From Taibaiella chishuiensis (GTDB taxonomy: Bacteria > Bacteroidota > Bacteroidia > Chitinophagales > Chitinophagaceae): a stretch of DNA of 64,000 bases. Positions within the stretch are counted from its first letter, which is position 1; each line of letters begins with the position of its first letter. The notes below the pieces were generated by a model. It ran no database searches, was not told where the DNA came from, and worked only from the letters and a program-made list of their open reading frames with translations. The stretch spans positions 153,940 to 217,939 of the forward strand of contig NZ_PYGD01000009.1 of assembly GCF_003014535.1 (NCBI RefSeq). The letters are read 5' to 3'. This document shows, in pieces, positions 62,037-64,000 of the stretch. The translations under genes and the position numbers were made by a program.

Positions 62037-64000
62037 CTACCGGATAAGTACGAGCTCGCCTTTGTGATAATAAGGTTCGGGGCGGGCGTCGGTTTTGAAC
62101 CGCAGCTCGTAGAAGTAGCTGCCCATATCGGCCGACCGGCCGTTATAAGTGCCATCCCAGCCGCGGTCAAACTCATTGTTGGATTTATAGATCATCTGTC
62201 CCCAGCGGTTATAGATAAGGAGGCTGTACTGCACAGGCACGCAACCCAGTGCTATCGTGGGTTTGAAGTAATCGTTGAGCCCGTCGTTATTGGGGCTGAA
62301 GGCATTGGGTACCGATATATTGCAGGGACAATGCTCGCTGCCAACAGTCAGCGTATCGTATTGGGTACAGCCCTCGGCCTCGAAGGTTACCCAATAGGTG
62401 CCCGGGGCATAGATGTTTCTTTCGGGTATAGTCGAGTTGTCCTCCCACCGGTAATCGCCGGCTTCTTTAGGTTTAACCGTTAGCGGGAAGCGCTGGTCGC
62501 AGATCACCGTATCGGGCGGCAGCACCACTACCGGTGCGCGGAACCGGAAAATGAAGCTGTCGACCCTTATATTGTTACAACCGCTCTTAAAATATACCCA
62601 GTATTTACCCGGTGTATGGATCTCGCGCTCGTTGCCGGTACTGCCATCGTTCCATATATAATCCGTAAAGCCCGGCCTCGCCTTTAATTTAATGGAACCG
62701 AGCGGGGTGTTGGGTTCGAAACAAAACACGGTGTCGAAATACACGCTGGGCATGGTGTCGAAGGCGAGATAAGGATAAACCACATCACTATTGGTCTGCA
62801 GCCTGCAGGTACGTGTCAGCGTTATCTCCGGGTCGTAATCCACCTGCTGCCAACCGTCACCCAATGGTTTCATCGTGCCCAATTTAACACAGGTATACTG
62901 ACCGATCTTTTTTAGTTTTTGCTCCATATCGTCGGGATCGGGTAGCGAATAATGCTGCGGGATATTGAAAAATATTTTATTGCCATAGGGTTTTAGAAAA
63001 ATAATCGGTGGTGTATAAGCCGAATATTTGTACCAATTGTATTCCGGGTACGAAAGCGGGTAGGTGCTGCTGGTATGCCGCATGTTCTCGTTGAGCGCGT
63101 ACTTATGAAAAATCATATTGCCCCCATAATAGTCATGTTTATAAACGATATACGCGGTATTGTCGGGCGTAAAACAGCCATGCATATCCCTGTAGTCTGT
63201 TTCGCTCAACTCGATCGTAGGATAGGCATCGGTAGTTATGGCGCCGTTTTCCGGGTCGAACCGGAGGAAATGTACCCGGGAGCTCGGCCGGTTCTCGATG
63301 TAATTTAAAATGATGAATGCGATAGACTCCCGGTCGGGCGATACTTTGAAGTCCCAGAACATATCCCACATGCTCTCTTTGTTGTAATGCGCAACTACCG
63401 GTGTCGTATCGATGCCCGAATCCGTAATGTGGTAAGCCGATAAGGTATACGCTGTAGACATATCGTAGTCACTCTCCACTGCAAGCAGCCAGAGATCGCA
63501 ATTGTTACCCGGTACCACATCGATGAAGTTTGTGAACGGATCGGCAAATTCCGGTGTACGGACGTGCCTGTCCTTTAACCCCGGTACCACATCGCCCAGA
63601 CCGTTATTGAGCGTCATATCCACCACCGAATAATTCAGATCGGAGGTCCTGGAAAAGGTAAAGACATAATACTTATCGGGGTCATGGATAAAGGGTACGA
63701 CTATAATGTTTTTTTCTAACGACCTGTAGGATACATCCAATGTGCCGTTGGGCATCGGGTCTATATTCCGGTCGTACAGGGTAGGCCCGCCGTGTTGGTT
63801 ATACGGTGAGGCAAGAAACCGGAACGCGCCGGTCTCCGGGTGAGAAACGGGAACAATATTTTGTGCACGTATCCCTTTCCCCCGTTCATAAGTAACCGCA
63901 AAAATCCCGCCTATGGTCTGCAGGAATTTATCGGTCTCAATCACATCGGGTGGTGACTGCTTCATATCGAAACCAAAGAAGCCGGTGAACCAATTGCCAT
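62037..64000 (-). CDS. Second T9SS propeller protein, 5' end beyond the window
   Basis: A partial gene of at least 654 residues, paralogous to the one at 59683. It has the same layout: propeller region with DFKVSPDRESIAFIILNY and DMHGCFTPDNTAYIVYKH, Ig-like unit, and the gliding-motility-type T9SS domain. An ATG at 63965 is not the start: the frame stays open to the window edge and its codons (GNWFTGFFGFD) align with the paralog's SNWFFGEMGLN. The final 97 residues differ from the paralog at only five positions, whereas the N-terminal two thirds differ much more. The true start and signal peptide lie past position 64000. Confidence 0.85.
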   Translation of the reverse strand, partial: GNWFTGFFGFDMKQSPPDVIETDKFLQTIGGIFAVTYERGKGIRAQNIVPVSHPETGAFRFLASPYNQHGGPTLYDRNIDPMPNGTLDVSYRSLEKNIIVVPFIHDPDKYYVFTFSRTSDLNYSVVDMTLNNGLGDVVPGLKDRHVRTPEFADPFTNFIDVVPGNNCDLWLLAVESDYDMSTAYTLSAYHITDSGIDTTPVVAHYNKESMWDMFWDFKVSPDRESIAFIILNYIENRPSSRVHFLRFDPENGAITTDAYPTIELSETDYRDMHGCFTPDNTAYIVYKHDYYGGNMIFHKYALNENMRHTSSTYPLSYPEYNWYKYSAYTPPIIFLKPYGNKIFFNIPQHYSLPDPDDMEQKLKKIGQYTCVKLGTMKPLGDGWQQVDYDPEITLTRTCRLQTNSDVVYPYLAFDTMPSVYFDTVFCFEPNTPLGSIKLKARPGFTDYIWNDGSTGNEREIHTPGKYWVYFKSGCNNIRVDSFIFRFRAPVVVLPPDTVICDQRFPLTVKPKEAGDYRWEDNSTIPERNIYAPGTYWVTFEAEGCTQYDTLTVGSEHCPCNISVPNAFSPNNDGLNDYFKPTIALGCVPVQYSLLIYNRWGQMIYKSNNEFDRGWDGTYNGRSADMGSYFYELRFKTDARPEPYYHKGELVLIR

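Overview
The window comes from a Bacteroidota chromosome, most likely family Chitinophagaceae or a close relative. The evidence is a fused SecDF, proteins ending in type IX secretion (T9SS) sorting domains of both the short type A form and the gliding-motility-associated form, a PorT homologue, the Bacteroidota-specific DUF4293 protein, the long form of Lgt, and a promoter signature (TAnnTTTG, -7 box) upstream of many genes. GC content is moderate, by eye near 50%. No rRNA, tRNA, CRISPR array, prophage or intact insertion sequence was seen. The genus cannot be named from this sequence.

Layout. 1-8.7 kb: cytidylate kinase, a TolB-like propeller protein, SecDF, a small RlpA lipoprotein, ribosomal protein L31 type B, a small membrane protein with a SprT-like metalloprotease, and the rpsF-rpsR-rplI operon behind a structured leader. 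8.7-18.7 kb: a beta-CASP metallo-hydrolase, PEP carboxykinase, an ECF sigma factor/anti-sigma/outer-membrane-protein module, an omega-amidase-like nitrilase, ComEC, and a duplicated-architecture membrane protein. 18.7-31 kb: a LytS/LytTR-type two-component pair, ApaG, RecX, DUF4293, seryl-tRNA synthetase, an OppC-like permease, an HtrA protease, an 870-base gene-free stretch with hairpin repeats, then a LuxC-type acyl-CoA reductase divergent from an Alvin-type ferredoxin. 31-47.4 kb: cyclophilin, a GNAT-nitrilase fusion, a T9SS beta-helix protein, MutS, a helical unknown, an ArsR-like regulator, an orphan histidine kinase, YqgE, a YiiX-like hydrolase, a DUF4878 lipoprotein, MetK, YajQ and Lgt. 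47.5-53.3 kb: a probable haem acquisition unit (HmuY-like T9SS-sorted protein plus TonB-dependent receptor) followed by an ABC exporter. 53.3-64 kb: superoxide dismutase with a tandem duplication of its 3' flank, PorT, UbiE/MenG, D-aminoacyl-tRNA deacylase, DnaB, Rpe, and two tandem paralogous T9SS propeller proteins, the second running off the window.

Most of this is core housekeeping DNA in short transcription units with clear intrinsic terminators. The cell-envelope and secretion theme is strong: SecDF and Lgt move and lipidate exported proteins, PorT belongs to the T9SS, and at least four substrates of that system (beta-helix, HmuY-like, two propeller proteins) are encoded in the same window.

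The most unusual material is non-coding: a family of at least seven oriented hairpin repeats in three intergenic regions, whose G-U pairs and one compensatory change suggest an RNA-level role; a 185-bp tandem duplication at the sod 3' end; near-identity limited to the 3' ends of the two tandem T9SS genes, which suggests gene conversion; and a DnaA-box-bearing region between dnaB and rpe with a palindrome at a candidate promoter.
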